Below the pieces are notes generated by a model. The model made no database searches and was not told where the DNA came from. It saw nothing but the letters and a program-made list of their open reading frames with translations. Position numbers and translations under genes: made by a program. Shown here piece after piece: positions 23,029-34,838 of a DNA stretch of 64,000 bases (position 1 is the first letter of the stretch; every line of letters starts with the position of its first letter). Source of the stretch: Bisporella sp. PMI_857 (taxonomy: Eukaryota > Ascomycota > Leotiomycetes > Helotiales > Helotiaceae); contig JAJSPD010000002.1 of NCBI GenBank assembly GCA_021307315.1, positions 310,001 to 374,000 of the forward strand, written 5' to 3'.

Positions 23029-24433
23029 ATGGCGGCCATAACAAGTTCCGATATTCCGGCATCGCGAACAGAAGTACATGTAGAGAGTGCTAGTAAAAAA
23101 TATAGCTCTAAGCTGATGATTGTTAGGTGGTCGATCGTATCGCTGATAGCAATGGCACAAGCAAGTTCGTGACGTATAGTTCTTACTTGATACAGATGGG
23201 CTAAAACATTATAGGCCATTTTCTGCTCTAGGCGATACCATAAAGATTGTTCAGTACGACGAATCTTTTGGACAGAGAATTGGAGACTCACCATGTCATT
23301 CTTTACTCCTTTCGTCTGCAGATACCCAAACCCCTTTCTTCCACGAGGCCTGTGTATTCTTACCCGACCATGACGAGATCTATACAACTTCTAACCTGCT
23401 CCAATCAGTGTCAAGCGCAAGATATCCTACCATTCTCATCTCGCGTATCAAATTACATCGTACAGATAAGCTGAGCGAAGAGAAAGATATCCATACAGTT
23501 GTATGGGCAAAATTACGATCGCCTCCTGGTATTGATATGCCTAATGGAGGCGTAAACTATAAAGACGGTATTATATTTTGCGCTCAAGGCTCTGTAAAAC
23601 CAGGGACCGGCGGCATTTACTACATGCCTCATAATAAACCACCAATTCCATTAGTGACGAATTTTCACGGAAGAGATTTCAACAGTGTCAACGATGTGGT
23701 GGTTGCAAAGGACGGATGCATTTGGTTCACGGACCCAAGTTACGGGAGCGAGCAAGACTTCCGGCCGAAGCCCAAATTGCCAAATCAAGTTTATAGATAC
23801 AATCCCGAGACTGGCGATCTGAGGGTTATGGCTGATGGATTTGGCATGCCCAACGGGCTGTGCTTCTCACCAGATGAGGATTTCTTGTATATTACGGACA
23901 CGGACGCAGTACATGGAAATGGTTATGCAACTAAACAGAATCTTACAAGGTAAATTTTCTTTTCTTTGTTTCTTTTATATATTAATAATGTCTTTCATAG
24001 GCCTGCAGCGATCTATGCATTTAGGGTGGCTAACATCCACAACGCACCATTTCTTGTCGATCGCAGAGTGTTTGCTTTTGCTGCTGAAGGCATTCCTGAT
24101 GGGATAAAGTGCGACGTTGAAGGAAATGTATATGCTGGTTGTGGAGATGGTATCGAGGTTTGGAGCCCAAATGGTTCACTCATAGGGAAGAGTCAGTATA
24201 TTTGCTCTCATATTATTTTAACAAGCAACAGCAACTCGCCCGAGTCATGACTCGCAAGATATCAGCCTTAATTCAGGCATCGAACATGACTGATTCGCAG
24301 AGTAGTTCTCGTCCCTGGTGGATGCGCCAACTTCTGTTTCGGAAAGGATGGAGAATTGTTTATTTGTGCGGAGACAAAGTTCTGGAGGTTGCAACTTGCA
24401 AAATCTACGAAAGGTGCTCTACTTGGAATTTAA
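23029..24433 (+). CDS. SMP-30/gluconolactonase-like beta-propeller enzyme
   Basis: Probable exons 23029-23164, 23232-23949, 24001-24191 and 24303-24433, giving 391 residues. Exons 2-4 are well supported: PFFHEACVFLPDHDEIYTTS, PPGIDMPNGGV, NSVNDVVVAKDGCIWFTDPS, GFGMPNGLCFSPDEDFLYIT, GIPDGIKCDVEGNVYAG and, after the last splice, GKIVLVPGGCANFCFGKDGE. These are the blades and metal-site segments (Glu in FHEA, Asn in NSVND and MPNG, Asp in GIPDG) of the SGL fold, which binds a divalent metal and hydrolyses lactones or phosphotriesters. Exon 1 is less sure: it supplies a hydrophobic segment (LMIVRWSIVSLIAMAQA) that would be a signal or membrane anchor, through a weak GTTCGT donor. Substrate unknown; fungal relatives are often annotated as lactonohydrolases. 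Confidence 0.77.
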
Positions 24434-25008
24434 TACATGCACGTATGGCATCAGGAACTTCGAGTGAATTTTAGTCAAATTTCTCAGGTGGACCCGTGAG
24501 GCTAGCTAACTAGCCACTCATATTCATTACAGGCCGATGATCCTTTATCACAGACCATCAAAAGTCCTAAATACCACAGGGCATCTTAGGAACGAATGGC
24601 CACCTATCATGACATATTAAGGATCACCGTCCCGGGGGGCCGGGCTGACCACCGCAGAATGCATAAATGAGTATGGGGGACATGTGGAGGCTTGCTTATT
24701 CCGTGGGTTTCTGGATGAGGTGTTTCCAAGCGAAGCAAAACCCTAGGCACTAGAGGGTGGCTGAGCGTGGCTTAGAAACTTTATGTAAGCAGCAAGTCAA
24801 CCTCAGCCATAGGGTAGCCTAGCAACTCTCTATTCATCTTTGAAGGACACATCGCCTACAAAGTATTATTTATTTTTCATTTCAGAGCTAAGACCTCAAT
24901 GTCGTTTGCGACTTTGACGGTATTTCCTTGGGACAGACCTTCACTCGCATGTTCATTGGATAAACAAACGATCGCCGATTCGGTGGAATATCGGCTACAG
25001 CACTTGAA
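24434..25008. other. Tandem intergenic spacer
   Basis: 575 bp. A small GC-rich palindromic stretch (CCCGG and CCGGG flanking G residues, about 24628-24644) is the only visible structure; otherwise nothing recognised. Confidence 0.35.
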
Positions 25009-25706
25009 ATGTACCTAATACTAAGTAGTATTGCTGCATTCAGTATTCTAGGATATAGCTCCTATGTAGGCATTACCAAATTGCTAGAAGCAGCTGAAGG
25101 AAAAGGAAGACATGAGGGGGAAAGGAGAGGATTGGAACGGCTAGTGAAATTTGGGCCTGAAGGATTACGTCAAATGTGTTTGGAGACTGGAATTCGCTTC
25201 AGAGAACAACCCAATTCCGAGTTTGAGCAAAGGGAGGTTCAGGAGTCACTCCGTAGAGACATTCGAGAGGAGTTAAAGCGGGAGCAGCGAGCATCTATGT
25301 TGGAAGAGGTTATGAGAGAGGTCCGTGCTGAGCTTAAAGCAGAGTATAGATCGGAGATGACGAGGAGTGGCCTTGAGTAAGTGCAGTTTTTCTTCTACAA
25401 TCAAAAGCTTTAGAGTATAGAGTTAGCTGGTGTATATATATAGCCGCAAATGCTAGGGCGGTTCCAGAGCTTACTTATACCAGTGTTGCCATCATTTCTG
25501 AAGCACGGGCGGATTTGCGCGAAGAAACGAGGGCCCGTCTTCGACTTGAGTTGAGATCGATCGTTCATGCGGAATTACGTGAGGAGGAGCGGCACCATGT
25601 TCGACGATTGCTAGAACTAGAAGAACGGACATTGAGACTACAAAGTATTGTGAATGACAAAACGGTACTTGAAAGTGTAGAAAGGAGCTCAAAAACTTCA
25701 AAGTAG
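25009..25706 (+). CDS. Unrecognised membrane-anchored coiled-coil protein
   Basis: Probable exons 25009-25376 and 25457-25706, giving 205 residues. I do not recognise the family. Residues 1-20 form one hydrophobic helix (LILSSIAAFSILGYSSYVGI) right after the start Met, suited to an N-terminal anchor. The rest is almost entirely charged and helical: an EGERRGLERLVKFGPEGLRQ block, then loosely repeating units such as DIREELKREQR, VREVRAELKAEYR and ADLREETRARLRLELR, and finally ELREEERHHVRRLLELEER. Spacing of Leu, Val and Ala suggests coiled coil or a long single helix. The intron is inferred from a GTAAGT donor and an acceptor that keeps charge pattern and frame; without it the protein would stop at residue 123. 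Possibly an organelle-membrane tether; no function is claimed. Confidence 0.6.
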
Positions 25707-26459
25707 AAGCCATGAAATGCATTTCAAAACCAAATAAGACGTTAAATAGACTAGAAAGCAAAGAGAGCATGGCTTCGGCGACGATCACTAGGCAATAAGC
25801 TTCTGGTCAGTGTTTGAATATGATATATTTTGGCTTGAGAGAACATCAATGTATATAGCTTTTCCTACATTAGCTTCATTATATTTCATTTCCCACTAAA
25901 TTTGAGCTACAATTATCGGCATAAATGTTCTAAAGTAATTCCTATACACTCTAGACATGTACTATGTATGTTGTATAAGAATAACTGCATGTCGAAGCTG
26001 TCTAGCAAGATACAAACTTTGCAGATTATAAAAGGAACACAATCTACCATAAAGTCAGATTTTCAACTTGTCTCCCTAAAATGACAGCAAAATACATCCA
26101 CCTTTCCTCACACTTTACGATCCGCCATTAGCACTACTGTGCGTCCGATGGATAGTGCCTACCTTGTTTGTGACATGAGCTTCCTTCAATAAAATTTAAT
26201 ATATCCAATGAAGGAAATGGCGGGCATTGCCTTTCATTAGCAAGTCCATGTTCATCCTCGCCACAATCCATATTGTTCTTCCCTTGCTAATGGTTACACA
26301 AACAAGGAATTTATGTAATCAGAATAGGGGCCTCGCTAAATTGATCTGCCACGCGCCAAGAACTCAACCCGAGCATCCGGGCGGGAGCATTCTGTCATCG
26401 CTTCATCGAAATCAATTCCTTCTACTCACCACGGCTTAAACCCATATCATTTCAACATA
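25707..26459. other. Tandem intergenic spacer
   Basis: 753 bp, AT-rich, between the coiled-coil gene and the F-box gene. No structure recognised. Confidence 0.35.
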
Positions 26460-28007
26460 ATGTCCTCCCAGAACTCCGACCCTCCAAGGAAACAAAGTTT
26501 GGGGTCACGGCTTGCAAACGCATTGAGACCTAAGAAAAGCAGCAACAAATTAAGAAAGTCTTCTGACCAACGACCGGAAGAACTCCTTCCAAATATATAC
26601 AGACAAAATCCGCTACCACCCTTGCCAACTCAAAGAAATGAAGCTCAATTAGCTCAATCAGCTCCTGTTAATTTCTACAACAAAGGTCCAGGTGCAAATA
26701 ATGCACAAACTGGAGAGCTATGGGATGAGGCGGAGATGTTGCACAGCTTGCTTCGACGGGATTCACATGATTCTCTTGATTCACTGAATAAGATAAAACG
26801 GATGAGAAGTGAGATTCCTGATTCTAAACGCAAACCAGGAGAGGCTATCGTTGCTAGTTTACCCCCTCCTATATGGGAACATATCACAAGTCACATGACC
26901 CCCACGGATACAGCAAACCTTGCACTTTCGAGCAAAACTCTGTTGTCCCGGCTAGGTAATAAGGCATTCTTAGCTCTAAATTACATAAAGAATGACGCAC
27001 AGGCTCTTCAATACAAGATTGACTTTTTACTACCCATGGATAAATATCTACCAGATCATGTAAGTCGGGAGCTAGAGTCTCCAAGCGTCTACCAACCTGA
27101 CCTCCTCTAGCTATTCTGTTTCCCGTGCATCATATACCACCGCAGAATACAAAAAGGAAGCGAGCGTCTCCGTCCAAAAGACGTCCTAAACCCCATCTAC
27201 ACCTGTCCCAATACAAAATTCCAATCACGGCATCGCCTCACCCAAACCTACGACCTCCCCTTCACATTCGTTCAACTCGCCTTCCGCGCGTACAAATACG
27301 GACCTTCCTACGGCATCCCCTTAGAGTCGCTCAGCAAGCGCTACAAATCTCGCGACAGCGAATGGTCTCATCAAACCCGGTATTACTTCCATAAAAGTCA
27401 CTTACTCTTGCGCGTAACAAGCAAGGTTTTTGCCATTGGTGGCCTGCCTCCCGCCGGCTTGAGGAACTTTCTATATTCAAGAGAAGACTATACGCCATTC
27501 TTCTCCGTATGCGCGCACTGGCGGGACGGGGAGCTCATGAACCTCTGCAAATGCGCGTTATCACATATGCCCGCGCCCCAATCCTCCATCGCACAACAGC
27601 TCCGCGCAGGCCCGAAGATTAGCACGCAGCGGCTGAAAAGCGATCGTGACTTCGTGTCACTGTGTTCGGATTGTAAGCCCATGCGCAGATGTCCGGATTG
27701 TCCCACCGAGTATCTGATTGAGATTAAGCTTGAAGAGGATCGTACGGATCCAGACCCGATAAAGAGGTTCAAGCAGTGCATGGTTGTGACGAGGTGGAGT
27801 GATTTAGGAGATGGGACGGATCCGACTAAAGGGGAGTGGGCAGCGTGTAATGGTGAGGCAAGGTATGACTCTTTCAAGCATATCGGGAGAAGAGCTTTAG
27901 CAGGGATTTTTGAAAGTCAGAATGGTGTTTCGATTCCAGGTCAGACTATTTTGTCTCTGAATCCAAAGGGTGAGAGGAAAGGAGAGGAAGGGCATAATTG
28001 GTATTAA
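26460..28007 (+). CDS. F-box protein
   Basis: Exons 26460-27059 and 27111-28007 joined across a 51-nt GTAAGT...CTCTAG intron give 498 residues. Residues about 130-170 form the F-box (VASLPPPIWEHITSHMTP, then DTANLALSSKTLLSRLGNKA), which docks on Skp1 in SCF ubiquitin ligases. The N terminus is basic and Ser/Pro rich and likely disordered. Downstream, HLFCFPCIIYHRR and two Cys-x-x-Cys pairs (LCSDCKP, RCPDCP) suggest a zinc-binding or substrate-recognition module common in fungal F-box proteins. The segment around 27150-27350 is markedly C-rich in codon choice compared with the first exon, perhaps by local drift. The degradation target is unknown. Confidence 0.75.
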
Positions 28008-28348
28008 TGGGACTACCCATGGCGCCTGGATATAATGAGCATGTAGGAGGGAAGGCCTGGGAAGTATTTGAGGCGTCGGTGGCTTTAGAGTTACTAGGAA
28101 AAATGAGCTTATGGCGCATGATTCAAACAGTAAAAATTTTACGGAAAAGGGGACTTGGAAAAAGCGAAATGGGACAAGATAATTAATACAAACTATCATT
28201 CTCCTTATACTAACTTGCAACCCCTGTTCACTCACCTAAATGAGTAAGTCTCTTGCTAAAGTCTCATGGATAGAAATGATAGCACTAAAGCTCCAAGTAG
28301 GACACGACGCAACTATCACTGATCTGCTGTATATCTATACACATTCAT
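28008..28348. other. Convergent 3' region
   Basis: 341 bp between the F-box and catalase stop codons; both 3' UTRs expected here. Nothing else recognised. Confidence 0.35.
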
Positions 28349-30128
28349 TTAAGCAGAAACCGCAACATCAAGTAGCCTTGCCAGTTCCTCATTAACCCTT
28401 GCAAACATTTCTAACCACAAGTCAGCATCTCAAACACCAGCATACCACAGAGCACCTACTTATCGTCTCAACCTGCACCTCAGGTATCGCCCCTCTCAAA
28501 TGTGTCGCCAAATTCCTCACAAAGCTGTCCTGTTGGCCCTCCTGCCGACCCAAAACCTCCCACAAGCCCCTAGCCTGCACGAAATCCTCATCACTCACCT
28601 CGCTACTAAACGCCGTGACGCTGCCAACCCACTCATCATGCTTCCTGCTCTCATCTCTCTCTACGAAGTGCATGGGACGGAGAGATGAGCGGACGTAGTT
28701 TGGGTCCGGGCCGTAGTTTCCGCGGTAGACGGAGGCGCCGTCGCGTTGGTAGGGGGAGTACACGGGAGAAAGAGGAAGATTGGTGGGAAGCTGCTGATAG
28801 TTTGCGCCAAGCCGGTAACGGGCTGCGTCGGGGTAGGCGAACATTCTTGCTTGGAGGACTAACAATAATTAGCATTGGCCGACAACATGCAGGAGAGAGA
28901 GGACATACTTGGGTCAGCTGAAGGAGATATGCCAGGGACCATAGTCGATGGTGAGAATGCCGCTTGTTCGATATCCGCGAAGTAGTTTTGTGGCTAAAAG
29001 TGTTAGCAGGAATCCTTTACTCGACCCCTTCAGAAAAGAGATTACATTTCTATTCAGAGTCATCCTCCCAAATGGAATAAGTGGATAGTCTTTATGCGGC
29101 CAAACCTTGGTCATATCAAAGATGTTCCACCTATAAGTTTCCGCAGATTTCGGATCCATAATCTGCAAGTACGCTGTCCAGGTCGGATACTCCTCTCTCT
29201 CTATGGCCTCGAAAAGGTCTCTCACATGATGATCTGGATCCGTGCCAGCTATGCGTTCTGCTTCGTCGCCAGTGAAGTTTTTGATACCTTGATCAGCCTT
29301 CAGGTGGATCTTGACGTACTTGAAGGACCCGTCTGGTTTCGTGAACTTGTATGTATGGCCACTGAATGCATCCGTATGGCGCAGAGAAGCTGGCGTGCCC
29401 CGGTCGCTAAACAGATGCATGAGCTCATGAATCCCTTCATGATTATTATTATGAAAATCCCAGAACATGGTAGAGTCCGGCAGGTTGGTTTGTGGATGGC
29501 GTTTATGCGCTCTGTTGACCGATGGGAATTTGATGGGATCTCGAATGAAGAATACCGGCTACAGAATGGTTAATACTATTCCCTCACGAAATTCGTATCT
29601 CATACGGTATTATTAAACACCCAATCATTATTTCCTTCTTGGGTATAAAGCTTGATACCCCATCCTCTAGGATCCCTCGCAGTATCCGCTGAACCCTTCT
29701 CCGGACCAACCGTCGAGATCCTAGCCATCAATGGTGTCTTCTTGCCAATCCCATTAAGGAAATCTGCGGAAGTGATATCAGAGATATCGTGCGTGACCTC
29801 AAACTCACCAAAAGCTCCAGCGGCCTTGGCATGCACAACTCGTTCAGGTATACGTTCTCGGCTAAAGTGTGCTAATGTTTCGATCAACTGGGTGTCCTGA
29901 AGCACCAGGAGACCCCCGCCATTCTGTCTGATGCCCAAAGCCGATGTTGGATCTGAAACGGGGCATCCTGGGTACTGTTAGCTGGGTATATGCCTCCTGG
30001 TCAGGGATAGTTGACCTTCGGCCAATGTGTACGTCGGAGTTTCTGTCTGCAGCAGGATTCTGTCAGAAATCATGACTGCATATTGTGAAGAGACTTACCT
30101 CATGATACGAGCCAGACAGGATTGCCAT
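28349..30128 (-). CDS. Catalase, small-subunit clade (heme)
   Basis: Seven exons: 30128-30099, 30046-30016, 29967-29606, 29558-29046, 28993-28909, 28858-28460 and 28410-28349, total 493 residues. The product converts hydrogen peroxide to water and oxygen. Visible catalytic parts are the distal His66 in RERIPERVVHAKAAGAFGEF, Asn139 in the FNNTPVFFIRDPIKFP segment and the proximal heme Tyr349 in RMFAYPDAARYRLG, with spacing that matches bovine liver catalase. The substrate-channel motif FWDFHNNNHEG is intact. Length about 490 marks the small-subunit type. The C terminus (EELARLLDVAVSA) has no SKL-like peroxisome signal and no N-terminal signal peptide is present, so a cytosolic location is inferred. 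It faces a bZIP gene across 865 bp. Confidence 0.92.
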
Positions 30129-30993
30129 TTTAAAAGTCCGGGTTATGGGTTCGCTGTGGTAGGTTCTACGAAACAGCCAATGGCTTGGTCACTGGCACGA
30201 TAAGCAATAGAAGTCGAGATAGATTCAGATATGTTATCCTGAGCTAATCCAGCTGTTCCCGAGCCTTTATAAAATATCCTTCCCCTTCGCCATCAGAAAC
30301 CCAGAGGTTCTACGTCATTTTCGCCATCAAGAAGAGATATATCCTCAAATCCACGGCTGTTTCGGGACGGAAGTAGAGTAGCTACCCGGGACATATCACT
30401 TCTCCTGCGGTAATCACCGCACTTTCTCCCCCAGCATTCTAAAAACTTCAGTTAGCGTATCCATACCCCTCGGGGACCTTTCGCGCATGCTAGCCCCATA
30501 AAAGCATACGCACAAAAGCTTTACCCTCACCTATGATCGCCATGACTAAGCAGTCTAAGGATGCCCGGCGGTGTGCTTATACTCGGGAATAACGGGCGCT
30601 CTCATCCCATCTCATCCATGGCTCTGTATGGATTTTGATCCAAGGCTAGCTTATTACAGAAGTTGTAGATCGGAAGCCTTTCCTCTTCTGGCATTTGTTT
30701 AAACGAGCATCCCCCACTATATCAGTGATTGTGTTGTTCTCGTTCCCCAGCATTTGGTACGGCCCTGCTCGAATATAGTTTTACACAATCAGACGCCTTC
30801 GGTACATTGTATCACCGCATCTGTTTCAGGGCTGGAGACCAGCGTTCACGGTCGGGGTTGGCCACACTCTCCCTTCTCGCTCTCTACATTTCTCGTGACT
30901 TAAATGCAACACAACTTGATATTCAACGCTCTCCCGAAACTCTATTTGCATTGCCACTCGCTTCTTGAATAGAAGCATAGGATCTCAAAAGCG
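30129..30993. promoter_or_regulatory. Divergent promoter, catalase / bZIP
   Basis: 865 bp. TATAAA-like sequence lies at about 30266-30275, roughly 140 bp before the catalase start on the minus strand. CCCCT (stress-element core) occurs at about 30282 and 30466. TGACTAA, a Yap/AP-1-type bZIP half-palindrome, is at 30543-30549. A 79-codon frame at 30729-30968 just before the bZIP start may act as an upstream ORF but has no recognisable content. Confidence 0.45.
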
Positions 30994-31864
30994 ATGGATA
31001 ATATGAACAACCATAGCAACTTGACTGCTGCCACACTGAACATCCAAAACCAAATATATCCGCAAAACTTTGATTTGTATCGTCAACTAGTGCATGACTA
31101 TTTAACACTGAGCTCAAAAGTATGTTTTCTATCTAATTTCAGTGTTGCACACGCTAAGACATATGTGAAAGAATGACATGCCGAGCTATCCCCTGATGAA
31201 CGGCGGCCATTCATCCTTGGACGGTGCATTTCAACACGGCCCATATTCCGCAGGCTTTGAGTTCAGATCATCTGTGAATGATGACTCTATTCTCGGTCAC
31301 AATAATGCTAGTAGTTTGAGTCAGTCGGGGGATAATGGCCAATATTCAGTATGGTCAATAACACAAGAAATGAGTCGTTAACAGCACGTCAACTAATTTC
31401 ATGTATAAGGACTATCTTTCCGAACTACAAAATTTTGAGCCTTGGTCACCAGTTCCCTCGGAAGCAGACTCCCAATTATCGTCCATAGGCCCTCCCTCCA
31501 GCATTGAATTGTCTGAAGGCATGAACCCATCTTTCAACTCCTTCAGAGTGATAAATGACAAAACAAAAGAAGAGAGACGGATCGCAGTACGTGTTTGGGG
31601 GTAATCAGGACACAATACATACAAGAGCTGACGTGATATTCGTAGCGGCGACGCGAAAGAAACCGGACTTCGCAGAGAGCATTCAGGGCTCGTAAGGAGA
31701 AATATACACAAGACCTAGAGCGACACTATATGGAACTGAGGCAACGATATGACACTTTGGTAGGGGTAATCCGAACAATGACGGGATATGAGCATGAGTC
31801 TTTCACTCAACAAGATGATCTAGAAGCCAAGGGTATTTTGATTCAGAAGGAAATCGGCCCTTGA
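30994..31864 (+). CDS. Small bZIP transcription factor (Yap/AP-1-like basic region)
   Basis: Exons 30994-31119, 31172-31348, 31410-31586 and 31646-31864, all ending in phase 0, give 232 residues. Only after the last splice does the basic region form: KEERRIA followed by RRRERNRTSQRAFRARKEKY (about 154-180), a match to the NRxxQRAFRxRK DNA-contact motif of fungal Yap-type factors. The short zipper that follows (DLERHYMELRQRYDTLVGVI) has Leu/Met/Tyr at heptad positions. The rest is Ser/Asn/Gln rich with no other domain, and the Cys-rich redox domains of Yap1 are missing. Position next to catalase makes a role in oxidative response possible, but this is inferred from neighbourhood. Exon 1 is the least secure part. 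Confidence 0.77.
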
Positions 31865-32945
31865 GGTTAGCCAGTGAGTTTGATTGGGGGCGTTTGGGGT
31901 TATGGGACGGAGTCTTTGTGTCTTGAACTCACGTACAGCGGGCTAAATATTATATCACTACGTACTATTTCCATTTGCTTCTGATGGAGCATGATGGAGT
32001 AAGACCAACACATAACTTATAGTAGTTCCGCATAGATTGTTGTATAATAAGTGATATCTATTTCATTCTGTTGATTATTACCCGGTGGCAACTAAAGTCC
32101 AGTCATTTGAACGCAACACGAAACTCCGTGGAAAGCGGCCTCGGCCAGTCTGCCTTGGCAAATGTATATTCTTGGCATTGGTAAGCCTAGATGCATCAGG
32201 TGTCGTTTTTAACGACAGCTGCCTTGACCGTACGAGCCTTTGGCCATCCAAGTCTTAGGTTATATTAATTCAATTCATATTTACTTGAAAATACAACCAA
32301 TAACCAGAATAAAAGAACGTACAATTGTTAGTGATCAAGTGAGTAAGCGCAATGGCCTGATTCTGTGCTGAAAAACTGTACCTACATACGAAGACGCATA
32401 TCAAGCCTTGAGTTAAAACTTATCTGCCGCACTGGTGGAGCAGAGTAGCGTTGAATGCTATTGCACGATAGTGCCACGTTCTGTCAGGGGGTCTGGTCGA
32501 CAGTCAACATCTATAGCCGACGATATGAGCCGATAGTATGAAATCCAATTACAGAGCTCACAATAGCTTCAATGACGTATATTAGCTGCTAGAGATTCCA
32601 GAATCATAGCCGTTCCTGCGGAATTGCGGGAGGACTACGATATTGGATCGGCTCTCTCGGCAAGGCTAGCCGGAGCTATTCATGTATCCTTATGGCACTG
32701 ACTACAGCGCAGCATTGCATGTATCTTAGTCAGTGTACTGTTTCATTCTTGAAATGCGTCTTCCCGGTTCATCCATTGCTCGGAATTATTGGTTGATGCT
32801 TCAAGAGAAGTATATAACTGAGGTAAAATGGCTCTCATTGATCCTCATTAACAGCCACGCTCTCAAGCACTTCCAACGTACCAAACAACTCAACTCCTCG
32901 AAAACTTGAATCTGAACCATCAGAAATATCTTCCACAACAGCAAT
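31865..32945. other. Tandem intergenic region, includes GMC promoter
   Basis: 1.08 kb between the bZIP stop and the GMC oxidoreductase start. The last 200 bp carry the TATA element listed separately; the rest shows no structure I recognise. Confidence 0.4.
32811..32817 (+). promoter_or_regulatory. TATA box of the GMC oxidoreductase gene
   Basis: TATATAA, 129 bp before the start codon. Position and sequence fit a regulated fungal promoter. Confidence 0.45.
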
Positions 32946-34838
32946 ATGGGATCAATAGCCAAAGACAATCAATTCGACTTTATTGTTGTCGGGGGTGGAA
33001 CAGCGGGAAACGTGGTTGCTGGAAGACTTGCTGAGGGCAAAAATGTCTCTATCCTCGTCATTGAAGCCGGACCTGGCAATCCTCGGGACGTAGACATCGT
33101 CACTACCCCAGCTCGTGCCTTCGAGACTCGTGGTAGCGAGTACGATTGGCAATACAAGACGACCATGATTGACAGACCCGACTATACCCGGGTTGAGAAA
33201 CCAAACACTCGCGGAAAGATCCTTGGTGGAAGCTCCTGCTTAAATTACTACACCTGGATCCGAGGTTCTAAGGAGACCTTCGATGACTGGGAAGAATTTG
33301 GTGGTCCATCATGGAACTGGGAGGGTTGCAAGAAGTATTTTGATAAGCCAGCAACCTACCATGATGACAACAAGCTCTACTCGCCTGATTTGGCGCATGT
33401 TGGCGTCGATGGGCCGCTTCACGTTTCTCATTCCGATCTGATTCCTGAGATCAAGCCTTTCCGAGACGCCCTGACTCAAGCATGGGTGAGCAAGGGAGAG
33501 GTGCTTGGCGAAGACATCTACAAAGGCAGCATGCACGGTCTTGTGAAGTGTATGAACACTATCTATAAAGGTTTCCGATCCTCCAGCTACGTGTTTGTTG
33601 AAGGAAAGTCCAACATTACTATAATCTCGTCTACCCATTCCAAGAACCTCATCATTGAAGACGGTGTCGCGAAGGGTGTTACAGTTTTCGGTCCCAGTGG
33701 AGAAGACGTATCATTCTATGCCAACAAGGAAGTCATTGTCTCGTCAGGTGTTTGGGAATCTCCTAAACTTCTCTTACTCTCTGGCATTGGGCCCGCGGAG
33801 GAGCTGAAGGCACATGGCATCAAATCGCTTGTAAATTCTCCACATGTTGGAAAAAATCTTCTTGACCACCCCATCTTCCCGCACGTCTTCAGACTCAAGG
33901 ACGGTTTTGGGCTTGATAGTATCTTCTTACGCTCTGGTGAGAAGAAGGACGATGCTGTCGCAGCATACAAGGACAACAGAGCTGGCCCATATAGCAGCGG
34001 TCTTCTTGAGTTAGTGGGCCTTCCTCGTATTGATAAATGGTTGGAACAGTGCCCCGAGTATGTCGAAGAGAAGAAGCGTAATGGTGGTGTTGATCCTTTT
34101 GGCCCTGGCGGCCAACCTCACTTCGAGATTGACTTTGTTGTAAGTTTTCTGTGTTTAAGGCCACGACTGTTCAAGCTAATTTTTTCAAGCCTATGTTCTG
34201 CGATGCATTCCAATGGCACATCCCTACTCCACCACAAGGTGATTCGTTCACTATCATCGTTGATCTCCTGCGACCTCTATCGAAGAATGGTGAAGTTAAG
34301 TTGAATTCGGCCGATCCATTAGAACAGCCAAACATCAATTTAAACTTCTTCTCTAACCATCTTGATGTCATTGCCCTTCGTCAAGGTACCAGATTCATCG
34401 ATGACATCCTCATGAACGGTGATGGAATGAAAGATATCATTGGGGAAGATTACCCATGGCCAATGCCTCGTGAGTCGGACGCAGCCATGGACAAGATGAT
34501 TCTTGAGAGATCTCAGACCGGTTTCCGTAAGCCGCTTCCTTGACTTAAATCTATGGTCTGTGCTAATATATATGGACAGATCCTTGCGGAACTGCTCGTA
34601 TCTCTAAGAGTATCGAAGAGGGTGTCTTGGACAGCGAACTCAAGGTATATGGAGTCAAGGGTCTTCGTGTCATCGATGCTTCAGTCTTCCCCGTGATTCC
34701 GGATTGCCGTATTCAAAATGCTGTCTATATGGTTGCTGAGAAGGTGAGGCAGGCTTTACCCCAGTGATTCCTTCTTGTTACTAACAACCCTCACAGGGTG
34801 TCGATATTATCAAGGCAGCATATCCTGAACTGTATTAA
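32946..34838 (+). CDS. GMC-family FAD oxidoreductase
   Basis: Exons 32946-34139, 34190-34526, 34580-34743 and 34797-34838 yield 578 residues. Seen: the FAD-binding nucleotide fold FDFIVVGGGTAGNVVAGRLA (residues 10-29) with acidic end in LVIEAGPG, the RGKILGGSSCLNYYTWIRG block, the second signature GVWESPKLLLLSGIGPAEEL and the C-terminal HPCGTARIS, whose His511 is the expected catalytic base. The family oxidises alcohols, sugars or aldehydes with FAD. The second active-site residue, usually in a GNxN motif, is replaced by DCRIQN, a form I recall from other fungal members. There is no signal peptide, so an intracellular enzyme is likely. Substrate cannot be read from sequence. Confidence 0.88.

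Noticed and set aside
28399..29573. Plus-strand frames opposite the catalase gene
   Set aside because: Antisense shadows of catalase exons, whose motifs and splice sites are fully consistent.
30729..30968. 79-codon frame before the bZIP start
   Set aside because: No recognisable protein content; at most an upstream ORF in the leader.
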